From CAYPHY01 sp964410625 (GTDB lineage Bacteria > Chloroflexota > Anaerolineae > Promineifilales > Promineifilaceae), in contig CAYPHY010000065.1 in the NCBI GenBank assembly GCA_964410625.1, positions 1 to 21,245 on the forward strand: DNA of 21,245 nt. The letters run 5' to 3'. The position numbers and the translations under genes are program-made. The notes under the pieces are model-generated. The model saw nothing but the letters and a program-made list of their open reading frames with translations, had not been told where the DNA came from and searched no databases. This document shows, one piece after another, positions 1-7,484 of the stretch. Positions within the stretch are counted from its first letter, which is position 1. Every line of letters begins with the position of its first letter.

Positions 1-63
1 CCTGCCACCTGCCACCTGCCACCTGCCACCTGCCACCTGCCACCTGCCACCTGCCTACTTGCC
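1..63. repeat. Heptanucleotide tandem array at the DUF4129 stop codon
   Basis: Seven perfect copies of CCTGCCA (1-49) are followed by two degenerate copies, CCTGCCT and ACTTGCC, running to about 63. The stop codon of the minus-strand DUF4129 gene (55-57) lies inside the degenerate end. The array may extend beyond the left edge. Related CTGCC/TTGCTAC heptads occur at 3317-3358 and, in reverse complement, at 17559-17593. Confidence 0.9.
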
Positions 64-1782
64 TTTGCGCAGCCGCGAGCGGACGCGCTTCCAACGGGCT
101 TTCACTGGATTAATCTCATCTTTTTCAATCGGCCGCGGGCTATAGCGGGCTTTGATGAAGGCCCCAGTTAAATCCTCCAGGTCCTCTTCCGCCTCCGGCC
201 AACTCTTCTTTAAATCTTGCACATACTCCAGCGGCGTTTCGCTCTCGCGCCGCTGGATGCCCTGCTCGCTCGCCCGTCGCACGGTTGATAGATAGAAGTA
301 GCGGATTTGCTCTTGTGGCGACAGCGAGTTTAGCCGTACAAAACGCCAGCGTGAGCCTCTGCCTTGCTCGGCCGCCTCCTCTGCTTTCGACGAGCGAAAA
401 CGGAGGCGAAGGGCTTGCTGGGTCTGGTTGGCGCGGCCGCTAAGCAGTTCCCACATCGTTCGCATCCAGGTCGTCGCTTGCTGCCACAGTTGCCGCAGGG
501 CCTGCCAGTTTAGCTTGTAACCCCGTTCGCGCAAGAAGAAGAGGAAGGCGGCGATGGTGACAACGATGATGATCGTCCAGAAGGTAGAGGAAAGCACCAT
601 ATTGACGAACTCGTTGGGCGGCGGTGGTTCCTGAGGTGGCATGGGCGGCGGTTGCAGGGGCGGCGGTTGCTCCATCAACTCTTCCAGTTGCTGGGTATCG
701 CGGCCGAGCATTGACAGCACCCAGGCTATTGGGGCCAACAGCAGCACAAACAAGAGGCGCAACAGATATAGCACAACGCTGAGCAGGACGGCGACGATCT
801 GGCTAAAGAGGACGGTCGAGCCGACGGGCAGGAAGGCGGCGACCAGCGCGATGGCTGCGAGGACGATCAGGCTGCTGCGCTGCCAACTGCGCTCAACATC
901 CGCTTCTTTGGCAACGCCGTTCATCAGCCACCGCGCATTCATCAATGACATCCGCGCATAGCTGAGCAGCCAGAAACCGCAGAGAAAGTAGAGTAAGAGC
1001 GCGACCAGCATCGCGGGATGCAGCCCCAGACGATTGACGGCGAGCATGTTGGTTGCCGTCACCAGCTCTGGCAGGTCGAAGCTGCTGAGCGCGGCCAAAA
1101 AGACGAGGATCGTCCCCCCCGTGAGCCAGAGGCGCACATAACGGTCCACCAATGTCCCGCGGCTGATTTGGATGGGCTGGTCATCCATCAGCTCCTTGCG
1201 CTCGGCCAGCGGCCGCGAGTAATAGCTGATCTCATAAACGCTGAGATCAAGCTGGCTCAATGTTTCCGACAGCGACCCGGCGACGATCCAGGCGGGCAGG
1301 GTGACAAACAGGCTGGTGAAAAAGCCGCCGGTCGCCAGGATGGTCATCGGCCGGGCGAAGATTTCTTCCAACTCGGCCGTCGTTGGGATGCCGGAGCCGA
1401 AGAATATCCAGCTAAAGAGGCGGACGGCGACGAGGATAATCACAAATTCGGCCGCGCGATAGGCGAATTTGTCCACCCCATGGCTCCCCGGTTCGGCCAA
1501 CCAGGTGGTGGTATAGGCGGTCTCCAGCGCCACCAGGAAGCAAACGAGCCACAACGACATCCACTCTTGTTCGGGAATGACAATTTGGACGATGACCAGC
1601 AGGGCGAGGGAGACGGAGGTAGCGATCAGGGCGATCAGCAACGGCCGCACCAGCCGCCGCGTCCATTTATCCACGCGGAAGCGCCCCGGTGGGTCATCTA
1701 TTGGATTGCTCTCTGGCCGGACTGGTTCCGGCTTTTTCCCGGCGGCCGATGGTCGCTTCGGTTGTCTGCTTAAACGTTGCAT
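55..1782 (-). CDS. Multi-pass membrane protein with C-terminal DUF4129 domain
   Basis: A 575-residue integral membrane protein. After a basic, proline-rich N-terminus come about eight hydrophobic segments, then a proline-rich linker (around residues 365-390, PPPLQPPPMPPQEPPPP), one more membrane helix, and a cytoplasmic C-terminal domain of about 80 residues (YFYLSTVRRASEQG ... ETPLEYVQDL) characteristic of DUF4129. DUF4129 proteins usually sit beside transglutaminase-like, DUF58 and MoxR genes, matching the upstream genes here; their molecular role is not firmly known. The reading frame is open to a TTG at 1839, but that stretch is translated from the 19-bp repeats and a hairpin, so I prefer the ATG at 1782 (protein start MQRLSRQPKRP). 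No clear Shine-Dalgarno is seen. A transglutaminase partner may lie beyond the left edge. Confidence 0.85.
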   Translation of the reverse strand: MQRLSRQPKRPSAAGKKPEPVRPESNPIDDPPGRFRVDKWTRRLVRPLLIALIATSVSLALLVIVQIVIPEQEWMSLWLVCFLVALETAYTTTWLAEPGSHGVDKFAYRAAEFVIILVAVRLFSWIFFGSGIPTTAELEEIFARPMTILATGGFFTSLFVTLPAWIVAGSLSETLSQLDLSVYEISYYSRPLAERKELMDDQPIQISRGTLVDRYVRLWLTGGTILVFLAALSSFDLPELVTATNMLAVNRLGLHPAMLVALLLYFLCGFWLLSYARMSLMNARWLMNGVAKEADVERSWQRSSLIVLAAIALVAAFLPVGSTVLFSQIVAVLLSVVLYLLRLLFVLLLAPIAWVLSMLGRDTQQLEELMEQPPPLQPPPMPPQEPPPPNEFVNMVLSSTFWTIIIVVTIAAFLFFLRERGYKLNWQALRQLWQQATTWMRTMWELLSGRANQTQQALRLRFRSSKAEEAAEQGRGSRWRFVRLNSLSPQEQIRYFYLSTVRRASEQGIQRRESETPLEYVQDLKKSWPEAEEDLEDLTGAFIKARYSPRPIEKDEINPVKARWKRVRSRLRKGK

Positions 1783-1797
1783 GATGTACCACTGTAA

Positions 1798-1816
1798 CAC
1801 GGTTTGCCAAACCGTG
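1798..1816. repeat. Perfect 8-bp-arm hairpin (N8-GCC-N8 family)
   Basis: CACGGTTT and AAACCGTG flank the loop GCC. The surroundings (TGTAACACGG ... CGTCT) match those of the hairpin at 7466-7484 (TGTAGCGCGG ... GTCT), so these are two diverged members of one dispersed family that keeps its loop while the arms co-vary. It lies in the gap before the DUF4129 start. Confidence 0.75.
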
Positions 1817-1823
1817 CGTCTGA

Positions 1824-1937
1824 CTGAGCGATTTGGCAAATAGCGAGCGACTTAACAAATTGCGAGCGATTTGGCAAATAGCGAGCGACTTAACAAATTG
1901 CGAGCGATTTGGCAAATTGCGAGCGATTTAACAAATC
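1824..1937. repeat. Six-copy 19-bp tandem repeat between DUF58 and DUF4129 genes
   Basis: Six contiguous 19-bp units share the start GCGAGCGA and alternate between a TTTGGCAAAT-type and a CTTAACAAAT-type second half (A-B-A-B-A-B order), so the higher-order period is 38 bp. The array ends four bases from the DUF58 stop codon (1941-1943). With no spacers between units it is not a CRISPR array. Confidence 0.9.
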
Positions 1938-1940
1938 GCT

Positions 1941-3236
1941 CTACAGGGTCGGTTGTCGCCAGCGGTCGAGGTCGCGCATCCCCGAAACCTTGTAGGCCTG
2001 AAAACCAAGACGGCGAGCGCGTTCGCGAACATAACCAAAATTATAGTCCGGCTCAATGGTAAAGAGAATGGGATTGAAACCGGCGCGTACCAGCCGGTGA
2101 AGCGTGTTGCAGGTGGTCTCGTCGCCACGCGCTGTGATCACCAGGATGGTGACGCCCCAACTGAGATTGACGCAAGCGGCCGACGCCCAGGCGTCCAACG
2201 GGACCGTATGGTCGGTCTCGATCCGCGCCAATTGCTCCAAGATTTTCATCAGGTGGCTGCGGCCGTTGCGCGGCAGAATGGGCGGGGGCATCCAGGCGAC
2301 GGCCGAACCCCCTTCCTCCTTACCTGCCGATTGTTCAGCCGATTGTTTGCGGCGATAGAGTAAACGGCCGCTGGTCTCATCAAAATCCGTTGCGCCCTGA
2401 TGGCGTAATGGATCAACCCCATTGGTGATCAGCCCCACCGCCTGGCGTTGGTTGACCAGATGGGAGACAAGCGAAGCGGCGACCACCACCGCCCATTCGA
2501 CTGTGTAGGCGCGTTCGTTGCGCTGGTAATCCCCGGCGTGCAAATTGAGCAGCACCACTGTTTCCAGCGAGATGGCCGGTTCAAACGTTTTGACCATCAG
2601 CCGCCGGGCGTGGCCGCTGACCTTCCAATTGATTTGTCGTAGCGAGTCGCCGGAGCGAAAGTCGCGCACGCCCATCGGCCGCGCCGGGTCTTCAAAGAGG
2701 CGTTGGCGGCTGGCAATTGTGCCAAAGGGCAGGCGGGAGGGTAGACCAAGATGGGTCAGGGGGACGATGCGCGGGTAGATGGTCAGGAAGTCGGCCGCCA
2801 GATAGCCGAGATAGGGGGTGGCGAGGCCGAACAGGTCGCCGCTGGAGAGGCGCAGCGGGCCGAGCTGGTAGTAGCCGCGTTGCGAGCCACGCACATGGTA
2901 GCTGGTCTGGAAGGTCTGACGGGCGCCGAGCGTGATCGCCTGATGTACCGCTTCTTCAAGACGCAACTCCGGCGGTACGCTTTCATCAAATTGCACCCAG
3001 GGGATGCGTAGCCGGTGGTTGTTATGAAGGGTCAACTTCACCGGGACTACCTCCCCCAAGAATGCGCGTTTGTTGTACTCTCGCCCGGCCATCAAGCGAC
3101 GCATGGCACGCGGCGTATAGAAGCGGCTCCACAGCAAAACCCCGACGAAGACATAGACAATATAAAAAATGAAGTCCACCCGCAGAAAGAAGGCGACGGC
3201 TAGAAGGAGGAGGATGAGCCAGGTGTATTGCAGCAT
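1941..3236 (-). CDS. DUF58 domain-containing protein
   Basis: A 431-residue protein of the DUF58 (von Willebrand A-like) family. Two hydrophobic segments at residues 3-18 and 22-38 anchor it in the membrane; a beta-rich middle follows, then the family signature around residues 191-220 (RDFRSGDSLRQINWKVSGHA and the following VKTFEP). The C-terminal half has the alternating hydrophobic strands expected of a vWA-like fold. In bacteria DUF58 proteins are encoded next to MoxR ATPases and are thought to be their chaperone or regulatory clients; here the MoxR gene lies immediately upstream and the DUF4129 gene downstream on the same strand. The ATG at 3236 puts the first membrane helix at the very N-terminus; no strong ribosome binding site precedes it, only a GA-rich heptad array. 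A C-terminal vWA MIDAS motif was not confirmed. Confidence 0.9.
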   Translation of the reverse strand: MLQYTWLILLLLAVAFFLRVDFIFYIVYVFVGVLLWSRFYTPRAMRRLMAGREYNKRAFLGEVVPVKLTLHNNHRLRIPWVQFDESVPPELRLEEAVHQAITLGARQTFQTSYHVRGSQRGYYQLGPLRLSSGDLFGLATPYLGYLAADFLTIYPRIVPLTHLGLPSRLPFGTIASRQRLFEDPARPMGVRDFRSGDSLRQINWKVSGHARRLMVKTFEPAISLETVVLLNLHAGDYQRNERAYTVEWAVVVAASLVSHLVNQRQAVGLITNGVDPLRHQGATDFDETSGRLLYRRKQSAEQSAGKEEGGSAVAWMPPPILPRNGRSHLMKILEQLARIETDHTVPLDAWASAACVNLSWGVTILVITARGDETTCNTLHRLVRAGFNPILFTIEPDYNFGYVRERARRLGFQAYKVSGMRDLDRWRQPTL

Positions 3237-3244
3237 GGTGTTTA

Positions 3245-3307
3245 GTGGAGAGTGGGGAGGGGAAAGTGGGAAGTGGGGAGTGGAGAGTGAGGAGTAGAGA
3301 GTGGGAG
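3245..3307. repeat. GA-rich heptanucleotide array (consensus GTGGGGA)
   Basis: Nine consecutive degenerate 7-nt units: GTGGAGA, GTGGGGA, GGGGAAA, GTGGGAA, GTGGGGA, GTGGAGA, GTGAGGA, GTAGAGA, GTGGGAG. It fills the gap just upstream of the DUF58 start (3236). The phase is kept although the sequence drifts. Confidence 0.85.
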
Positions 3308-3316
3308 ACTGTTCAC

Positions 3317-3358
3317 TTGCTACTTGCTACCTGCCACTTGCTACCTGCCCCCTGCCCC
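3317..3358. repeat. Heptanucleotide array adjoining the MoxR stop codon
   Basis: Six 7-nt units in a row: TTGCTAC, TTGCTAC, CTGCCAC, TTGCTAC, CTGCCCC, CTGCCCC. It ends two bases from the stop codon of the minus-strand MoxR gene (3361-3363). The word set is the same as in the array at 1-63, although the two flank different genes. Confidence 0.85.
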
Positions 3359-3360
3359 CT

Positions 3361-4323
3361 TCAAGCCTCTAACTCCCCAATCTCCAACGGGGCTTCTTCG
3401 AGAACGTCGGACAGGATGCGCTCGATGGTGATGCCGCGTAGGGCGCTTTCGGGGTGGAGGATGCAACGGTGGCCGAGGATGTAGCGGGCCAGCTCTTTCA
3501 CGTCATCAGGCAACACATAGTCACGGCCGCGCAGGGCGGCCAACGCCTGGGCGCCACGATAGAGGGCGTGGCTGCCGCGCGGGCTGGCCCCCAGAATGAG
3601 ATCGGGATGCTTGCGGGTGGCGGCCGTCAGCCGCACAATATAGTTGCGAACGGTATCATCTACATGGATTTCCCACACCTGCCGCGCCAGTTGGGGCAGT
3701 TGGTCGCCGTCTACGATCTGCTCAAGCGACTCAATTGGATGGGCGCGGCCGAGATTGAGCAACATCTGGCTCTCCAACGCCTCATCCAGATACCCCAGGC
3801 TGAGCTTCATAAAGAAGCGGTCCAGTTGCGCTTCCGGCAGGGGGAACGTGCCTTCATATTCGATTGGGTTTTGGGTGGCGATCACAAAAAACGGCCGGTC
3901 CAGCGGCCGCGTCACGCCGTCCACCGTCACCTGTCGCTCGCCCATCGCCTCCAACAAGGCCGATTGGGTGCGCGGCGTGGCGCGGTTGATCTCGTCCGCC
4001 AGCAAGATGTTGCTGAAGGCGGGGCCGGGGATGAAGGTGAAGGCTTGCTGCTGCTGGTCGAAGATGGAGACGCCGGTGACGTCATTGGGCAACAGGTCGG
4101 GCGTACATTGTAACCGTTTGAAGGTAATCCCCAGGCTGATGGCAATCGCTCGCGCCAACATCGTCTTGCCTGTGCCGGGGACATCCTCCAGCAATACATG
4201 CCCCTCGCAGAGCAAGGCGACCAGGAGGTATTCGAGTACCGGCCGTTTGCCAATGATCACTTGCTCAACGTTGTCAATTACGCGCTCTGCAAAATTCTGG
4301 ATGTCGCTTGCGTTTGTAGCCAC
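3361..4323 (-). CDS. MoxR family AAA+ ATPase
   Basis: A 320-residue single-domain AAA+ ATPase of the MoxR family, whose members act as chaperones that mature or activate partner proteins, often vWA/DUF58 proteins encoded next door. Walker A is at residues 48-54 (VPGTGKT), Walker B and the following helix at 107-120 (LLADEINRATPRTQ), and the sensor-1 region at 145-152 (FFVIATQN); the MoxR signature YEGTFPLPEAQLDRF (156-170) and the C-terminal lid (LGASPRGSHALYRGAQA) are present. Length and motifs are complete. The start is a GTG at 4323, with AAGGA about ten bases upstream. First gene of the operon MoxR-DUF58-DUF4129. Confidence 0.95.
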   Translation of the reverse strand: MATNASDIQNFAERVIDNVEQVIIGKRPVLEYLLVALLCEGHVLLEDVPGTGKTMLARAIAISLGITFKRLQCTPDLLPNDVTGVSIFDQQQQAFTFIPGPAFSNILLADEINRATPRTQSALLEAMGERQVTVDGVTRPLDRPFFVIATQNPIEYEGTFPLPEAQLDRFFMKLSLGYLDEALESQMLLNLGRAHPIESLEQIVDGDQLPQLARQVWEIHVDDTVRNYIVRLTAATRKHPDLILGASPRGSHALYRGAQALAALRGRDYVLPDDVKELARYILGHRCILHPESALRGITIERILSDVLEEAPLEIGELEA

Positions 4324-4341
4324 TGTGGGTATGTCCTTCGT

Positions 4342-4599
4342 GATCAGGACTTACGCAGTTAAGAGTTTTTTGCAACGAATTAGCGCGAATTATCGCGAAA
4401 AATAGCTCTTAATATACTGTTTCAAAAGTTGTTTGCGCATCCGTCATTCCGAGCGGAGCGAGGAATCCCTGACGATTGCGTTGACTAGTGAAATGCTAGG
4501 GATTCCTCGCTCCGAAGACTCCGCTCGGAATGACATTCGGATTACTTTTGAAACACTGTACCTAATTCATGTAAATTCGCTGCAAGTATGTAAGTCCTA
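4342..4599. repeat. Palindromic R2 repeat interrupted by a MITE
   Basis: The left arm (4342-4413, GATCAGGACTTACGCAGTTA then GCAACGAATTAGCGCGAATT) is the same family as 9389-9490 and 18232-18324. The right flank (4562-4599) read in reverse complement starts AGGACTTAC and continues GCAGCGAATTTACATGAATT, so the two sides form an imperfect inverted repeat with the MITE at 4415-4560 between them. Together with the MITE this accounts for most of the 350-base gap between the MoxR and DNA methyltransferase genes. The remaining 4600-4673 holds only a short repeat (GATGTAGAAGATGTAGAATG) and the methyltransferase ribosome binding site. Confidence 0.75.
4415..4560. mobile_element. MITE-like inverted-repeat element, copy 1
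   Basis: A non-coding element of about 146 bp with terminal inverted repeats (left TACTGTTTCAAAAGTT; right reverse complement TACAGTGTTTCAAAAGT) and long subterminal arms containing GTCATTCCGAGCGGAGCGAG and its complement. The right arm carries nine extra bases (around AAGACTCCG), so the hairpin is asymmetric. The ends are TA, compatible with a TA target-site duplication of IS630/mariner type, which is inference. No transposase is present in the window. Three more copies lie at 18325-18473, 21016-21157 and 21163-21245. Confidence 0.8.
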
Positions 4600-4673
4600 C
4601 TGATGTAGAAGATGTAGAATGCAGTAATGTTATCACAGACGGCCGATAACGGTAAAGGACAAGGGAAATATGA

Positions 4674-6707
4674 ATGTCGCTTTGGCAAACAAGTTATACA
4701 ATCGGCCGCGTGGACAATCGTACTCATCCGCCAACCCCTTTTGTCTCGATTGACAGCGACTTTGACGAGGCGTTTGCCAACGCCATTGCCAAGCTGGAAA
4801 GTTACAACAAGCACCACTACCGGCCGAACTCTTATTTACATAAGTGGTGGGCGCGGCGTTGTGGCAGCACCTTTCGCCTGATTTTGAAAGGGTTGGTCGA
4901 AGATGTGGAGCAGCGTGGCTACTACCGGCCGGGCGGGTTGGAGGGCAAGGTGATCCTCGACCCGATGATTGGCGGGGGAACGACGTTGCATGAAGCGATG
5001 CGCCTGGGAGCCAGTACCATTGGCGTAGACATTGATCCCATCCCCGTTTTGCAGGCACGGGCTACGCTATCGGCCGTGCCGCTGGCAACGTTGGAAGCGG
5101 CTTTCGATGCTCTTTTTCAACATCTGCAAACAGAACTATCCCCTTACACGCTGACGTGCTGCCCCGAATGTGACGGGGAAACGGCGTTGTGGTTTACGCT
5201 CTATGGCTTGCGCCGTCGCTGCGGCTGTGGCGAGGGCGAGGAGTCGGGCGAGGCGTTGTTCGTTGACTCCCTCTTGCTGCGGCAAGAGCAGGATGGAACA
5301 ATCTGGACGCTTTGCCCCCTTTGCGGAGGGGTGGTCAAGGATGGGCAACACCTTTGTTTGGGTGCGGGGGGGACGCGGGTGTATGAGAAGACGCAGTCCA
5401 CCTGTCCAGCGTGCGAAGCGCCATTTACGGATTTGGCCGACACCCCTTTCTATCAGCGGTACCGGCCGCTGGTCATTGCCGCCCGTTGCCCGACACATGG
5501 GCTGTTTTTGAAGTCGCCCGTTTGGATGGACATGGATGCGCTCCAGCGGGCGGACGACCGGCGGGAGCGTTTGCCGTTTGATGCGGCCGACTTCGCCATC
5601 CAACCCGGCCGCAAATCGCAGCACCTGGTCAACCGCCAGGTGGAAAGCTACCTCGATCTATTTTCCAGCCGCCAACTGCTCTATCTGTCTGAGGCGATAG
5701 AACAGTTGGCCGGTCTGGAGCCGTTGCTGCGGCTCAATCTCAGTTTGCTCGTCTCCACTTCGCTGGAGTTTAACTCGATGTTGTGTGGCTATAAGGGGCG
5801 CAATCCGCGCCGCGCAGGGGCGGTGCGCCACACCTTTTCCCACCACGCCTATGCCTTTCCCTATACGGCGTTGGAAGTCAATCCCGTTTTCCCTGGTCGC
5901 GCATCGGGGACATTGCAGAAGCTCTTTGAGGGGCGGATCCGGCGCGGCCGTCGCTGGGCGCAACGGCCGCGAGAACGGTTGTTGGACAATCCCCGGCAAG
6001 CCTTTGTTGAGCTGCCGCAGGAACGCGACGAAGGGGTTGAAGTCTCGCAGTTGGAGCTGCTCAACGAGGGGCAAAGACGCTTCTATCTCCATCAGGGTTC
6101 GGCCGCGCGGCTGCCCCTGGCCGACCAGAGCGTGGACGCGATTGTCACCGACCCGCCCTATTATGATAGCGTGCAATATAGCGATCTCTCCGCCTTTTTT
6201 CGCGTCTGGTTAAGGCAGATGTTGCCGGGAGCGGCCGATTGGCTCTATGATGAAACGGGATCGGCGGTGGACCGGGAACAGAACGGCCGCGACAACCATT
6301 ACGCCGAACAGATGGCGGCGATTTTCAGCGAGTGCCGCCGGGTGCTAAAGGCAGAGACAGGCAGATTGATCTTCACCTTCCACCACTGGCGGCCGGCGGC
6401 GTGGGCAGCGCTGACCGAGGCACTCTATCGTGGGGGGTTTGTGCTGCTCAACTGTTATGTGGTCCATGCCGAACATCCGATGTCGGTGCATATTACCAAT
6501 ATGCGCTCGTTGACCCATGATGTCATTCTCGTGTTGGCTGATCGCAGGAGGGGAGAGCGCGGGAAATGGCAACGGCCAGCGCAAATCCGGCAGGATGATA
6601 GCTATCATTTTTGTTTGGACTGCGGCCGATTGTTGGGGTGGCTGCTGGAACAGGATGGCTTGACAGCGGAGGTCGCTAATCAGATCTGGCTGACGGCGAT
6701 AAAATAG
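4674..6707 (+). CDS. Zn-ribbon DNA methyltransferase (COG1743/DUF1156-like)
   Basis: A 677-residue putative amino-methyltransferase (N6-adenine or N4-cytosine) acting on DNA. The N-terminus carries KHHYRPNSYLHKWWARR (46-62), like the HKWWARR block of DUF1156-type methylases. The SAM-binding motif I is DPMIGGGTTLHEAMRLG (96-112) followed by GVDIDP (117-122). An insert of about 110 residues contains cysteine pairs C163-C166, C183-C185, C214-C217 and C244-C247, consistent with zinc ribbons. The catalytic motif IV is TDPPYYDSVQYSDLSAFF (492-509). The order motif I, zinc insert, DPPY fits COG1743. The ATG at 4674 has AAGGGA eight bases upstream. No restriction nuclease, DUF499 protein or helicase, the usual partners of this family, lies nearby, so it looks solitary. 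Recognition sequence unknown. Confidence 0.85.
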   Translation: MSLWQTSYTIGRVDNRTHPPTPFVSIDSDFDEAFANAIAKLESYNKHHYRPNSYLHKWWARRCGSTFRLILKGLVEDVEQRGYYRPGGLEGKVILDPMIGGGTTLHEAMRLGASTIGVDIDPIPVLQARATLSAVPLATLEAAFDALFQHLQTELSPYTLTCCPECDGETALWFTLYGLRRRCGCGEGEESGEALFVDSLLLRQEQDGTIWTLCPLCGGVVKDGQHLCLGAGGTRVYEKTQSTCPACEAPFTDLADTPFYQRYRPLVIAARCPTHGLFLKSPVWMDMDALQRADDRRERLPFDAADFAIQPGRKSQHLVNRQVESYLDLFSSRQLLYLSEAIEQLAGLEPLLRLNLSLLVSTSLEFNSMLCGYKGRNPRRAGAVRHTFSHHAYAFPYTALEVNPVFPGRASGTLQKLFEGRIRRGRRWAQRPRERLLDNPRQAFVELPQERDEGVEVSQLELLNEGQRRFYLHQGSAARLPLADQSVDAIVTDPPYYDSVQYSDLSAFFRVWLRQMLPGAADWLYDETGSAVDREQNGRDNHYAEQMAAIFSECRRVLKAETGRLIFTFHHWRPAAWAALTEALYRGGFVLLNCYVVHAEHPMSVHITNMRSLTHDVILVLADRRRGERGKWQRPAQIRQDDSYHFCLDCGRLLGWLLEQDGLTAEVANQIWLTAIK

Positions 6708-6709
6708 TT

Positions 6710-6747
6710 ACGCGGATGACGCAGATGATACGCGGATGAGGCGGATT
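6710..6747. repeat. Short 9-bp tandem repeat after the DNA methyltransferase stop
   Basis: ACGCGGATG, ACGCAGATG, (AT), ACGCGGATG, AGGCGGATT begin two bases after the methyltransferase stop codon (6705-6707). Same placement as the other short-period arrays in this window. Confidence 0.7.
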
Positions 6748-6803
6748 TTCTTTGCTCTGTATCCTCTATATCCTTGCTTGGTCTCAAGCCATATCGGGTT
6801 ATA

Positions 6804-6916
6804 TTGACTTCACTCGCCCTCGCTGCTTACCATAAGTTCACGAGCTAAGCTTGGAGAAGGAAAACCTCTGAGGTCGGTGAAGCTTTGCGCTAAAGCCTCA
6901 GCGGTTTATTGGAGAG
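6804..6916 (+). promoter_or_regulatory. Leader of the DUF2231 gene with possible alternative hairpins
   Basis: TTGACT (6804-6809) with a weak TACCAT 18 bases further on is a possible promoter. At 6868-6901 CTGAGG can pair with CCTCAG, enclosing a second GCTTT/AAAGC stem; the same CTGAGG can instead fold locally as CCTCTGAGG (6865-6873). The structure ends ten bases before GGAGAG (6911-6916), the ribosome binding site of the gene starting at 6924. Visual inspection only; no riboswitch class is recognised. Confidence 0.3.
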
Positions 6917-6923
6917 AAAGATT

Positions 6924-7451
6924 ATGGAAAGCAAGGCGAAATTGTTTGGTCATCCGATTCATCCGATGTTGATTGTGTTGCCGTTGGGTGGGTTAGCGGC
7001 CGCTGTCGTGTTTGATATCGTCTATTTAGTGAGTGACAACTCAATTTTTGCGGAGGTCGCCTTTTGGGTGATGGCCCTTGGTATTTTGGGTGGGCTGGCG
7101 GCGGCGATCTTTGGCGCCATTGATTGGTTCTATATTCCCAGCAACACACGCGCCCGCTCTGTTGGCTTGTTGCACGGCGGGCTGAACGTGGCTATTGTCG
7201 GCCTGTTTGCCATTAGCTGGTTCCTGCGCAATGGGGCAACAGACCATATACCGAGTACGGCCGCCTTACTGCTCTCATTCGCCGGTATCGCCCTGTCCCT
7301 TGTCTCAGGTTGGTTGGGCGGCGAACTGGTCTATCGCCTGGGCGTGGGGGTGGACCAGGGAGCGCATATTGATGCACCCAGTTCACTCTCGCACAAACAC
7401 CCCACCAGCGGGACGCCGCGATTAAATGAACCAGTAGACAGCCTCCGCTGA
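6924..7451 (+). CDS. DUF2231 domain-containing membrane protein
   Basis: A 175-residue protein with the DUF2231 signature FGHPIHPMLIVLPLGGLA near the N-terminus and GWLGGELVYRLGVGV near the end of the last helix. Four hydrophobic segments are visible (about residues 14-36, 44-68, 84-104 and 112-135), followed by a short polar tail. The first conserved histidine pair (HPIHP) lies at the membrane entrance of helix 1, which in some DUF2231-like proteins suggests a redox or metal role, but the function of the family is not established. The ATG at 6924 is preceded by GGAGAG at a spacing of seven bases; the frame is open to a TTG at 6909 but that would lie upstream of this site. It is probably transcribed on its own. 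Confidence 0.85.
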   Translation: MESKAKLFGHPIHPMLIVLPLGGLAAAVVFDIVYLVSDNSIFAEVAFWVMALGILGGLAAAIFGAIDWFYIPSNTRARSVGLLHGGLNVAIVGLFAISWFLRNGATDHIPSTAALLLSFAGIALSLVSGWLGGELVYRLGVGVDQGAHIDAPSSLSHKHPTSGTPRLNEPVDSLR

Positions 7452-7465
7452 CAATACAGATGTAG

Positions 7466-7484
7466 CGCGGGTTGCCAACCCGCG
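7466..7484. repeat. Perfect 8-bp-arm hairpin (N8-GCC-N8 family) at a gene breakpoint
   Basis: CGCGGGTT and AACCCGCG flank GCC. The flanks resemble the hairpin at 1798-1816. The recognisable Uma2-like coding sequence begins exactly at the right edge of this repeat. Confidence 0.75.

Noticed and set aside
1018..1773. 251-codon open frame on the plus strand
   Set aside because: Composition is His/Gln/Gly/Asp-rich without domain character, and it is antisense to the DUF4129 protein.
1824..1937. 19-bp repeats as a CRISPR array
   Set aside because: Units are contiguous without unique spacers, shorter than CRISPR repeats, and no cas gene is present.
3454..4113. Open frames on the plus strand over the MoxR gene
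   Set aside because: They are shadows of the MoxR ATPase, which has all catalytic motifs on the minus strand.
4415..4560. MITE as a rho-independent terminator or small RNA
   Set aside because: There is no T-run after the stem, and four dispersed copies with shared terminal repeats fit a mobile element better.
6868..6901. Known riboswitch upstream of the DUF2231 gene
   Set aside because: Only short complementary segments are visible and no conserved aptamer core is recognised.
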